From: Nocardia mangyaensis
GTDB taxonomy: Bacteria > Actinomycetota > Actinomycetes > Mycobacteriales > Mycobacteriaceae
Reading direction: 5' to 3'
DNA: 64,000 nt
Assembly: GCF_001886715.1 (NCBI RefSeq)
Contig: NZ_CP018082.1
Coordinates: forward strand, 1,364,001 to 1,428,000
How positions within the stretch are numbered: the stretch's first letter is position 1; every line of letters begins with the position of its first letter. The translations under genes were made by a program, and so were the position numbers. Shown here piece after piece: positions 63,356-64,000 of this stretch. The notes beneath the pieces were generated by a model. The model saw nothing but the letters and a program-made list of their open reading frames with translations, made no database searches and was not told the DNA's origin.

Positions 63356-64000
<645 letters not shown>

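Overview
The window is high-GC actinobacterial DNA, most likely from Nocardia or a close mycolic-acid-producing relative. The lineage markers are a type I fatty acid synthase followed by acpS, a mycolate reductase (CmrA type), an LdtMt2-type L,D-transpeptidase, a GTP-dependent PEP carboxykinase and a DUF4254 protein. From memory, several blocks follow the order of the Mycobacterium tuberculosis region Rv2524c to Rv2477c: fas-acpS, bcp-DUF3618, ldtB with tRNA-Lys, tRNA-His/orn with the HerA-like ATPase and cmrA, and ssb-like with ettA at the right edge. The assignment rests on gene content and remembered synteny, not on a search.

Layout. 1-7.8 kb: 3' three quarters of fas, then acpS. 7.8-13.4 kb: a TetR gene, a DUF7159-like membrane protein, a DrrAB-type ABC exporter with divergent TetR and tandem operators, then bcp and a DUF3618 protein. 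13.4-22.3 kb: excalibur protein, pirin/MarR pair, a SulP transporter placed 2 bp behind pckG, ArsR/hydrolase pair, LysG/LysE pair. 22.4-30.0 kb: cell-wall and RNA core (SLT transglycosylase, tRNA-Lys, ldtB, small secreted and regulatory genes, tRNA-His, orn, HerA-like ATPase, cmrA). 30-42.5 kb: a broken kinase gene, padR-fadH, a UMF1 transporter, a TetR-controlled fatty-acid desaturase operon with its own ferredoxin reductase, DUF4254, a three-gene ABC-2 transporter and a 26-residue membrane peptide. 42.5-54.6 kb: the most accessory part, with an internally deleted esterase, a 2OG oxygenase, a MocR/cupin pair, a SulP-MerR operon behind a MerR-type promoter, a second MerR, and a sulfur-type module (MFS, SQR-like flavoprotein, DsrE, divergent ArsR-rhodanese), then an exonuclease III and gene fragments. 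54.6-59.4 kb: a TetR-controlled SDR / saccharopine-dehydrogenase-like / acyl-CoA synthetase operon, ending at a truncated integrase beside tRNA-Arg. 59.5-64 kb: CopD-CtaG fusion, a threonine dehydratase-like enzyme, an ssb paralogue and the 5' part of ettA.

How the genes work together. The conserved blocks serve fatty and mycolic acid synthesis, peptidoglycan cross-linking, RNA turnover and translation. Between them lie many regulator/target pairs transcribed divergently, nearly all with a visible palindrome in the gap. Decayed genes (kinase, esterase, Uma2, AraC, integrase) mark the accessory stretches and suggest past insertion and deletion. No rRNA, CRISPR array, intact prophage or intact insertion sequence was seen.
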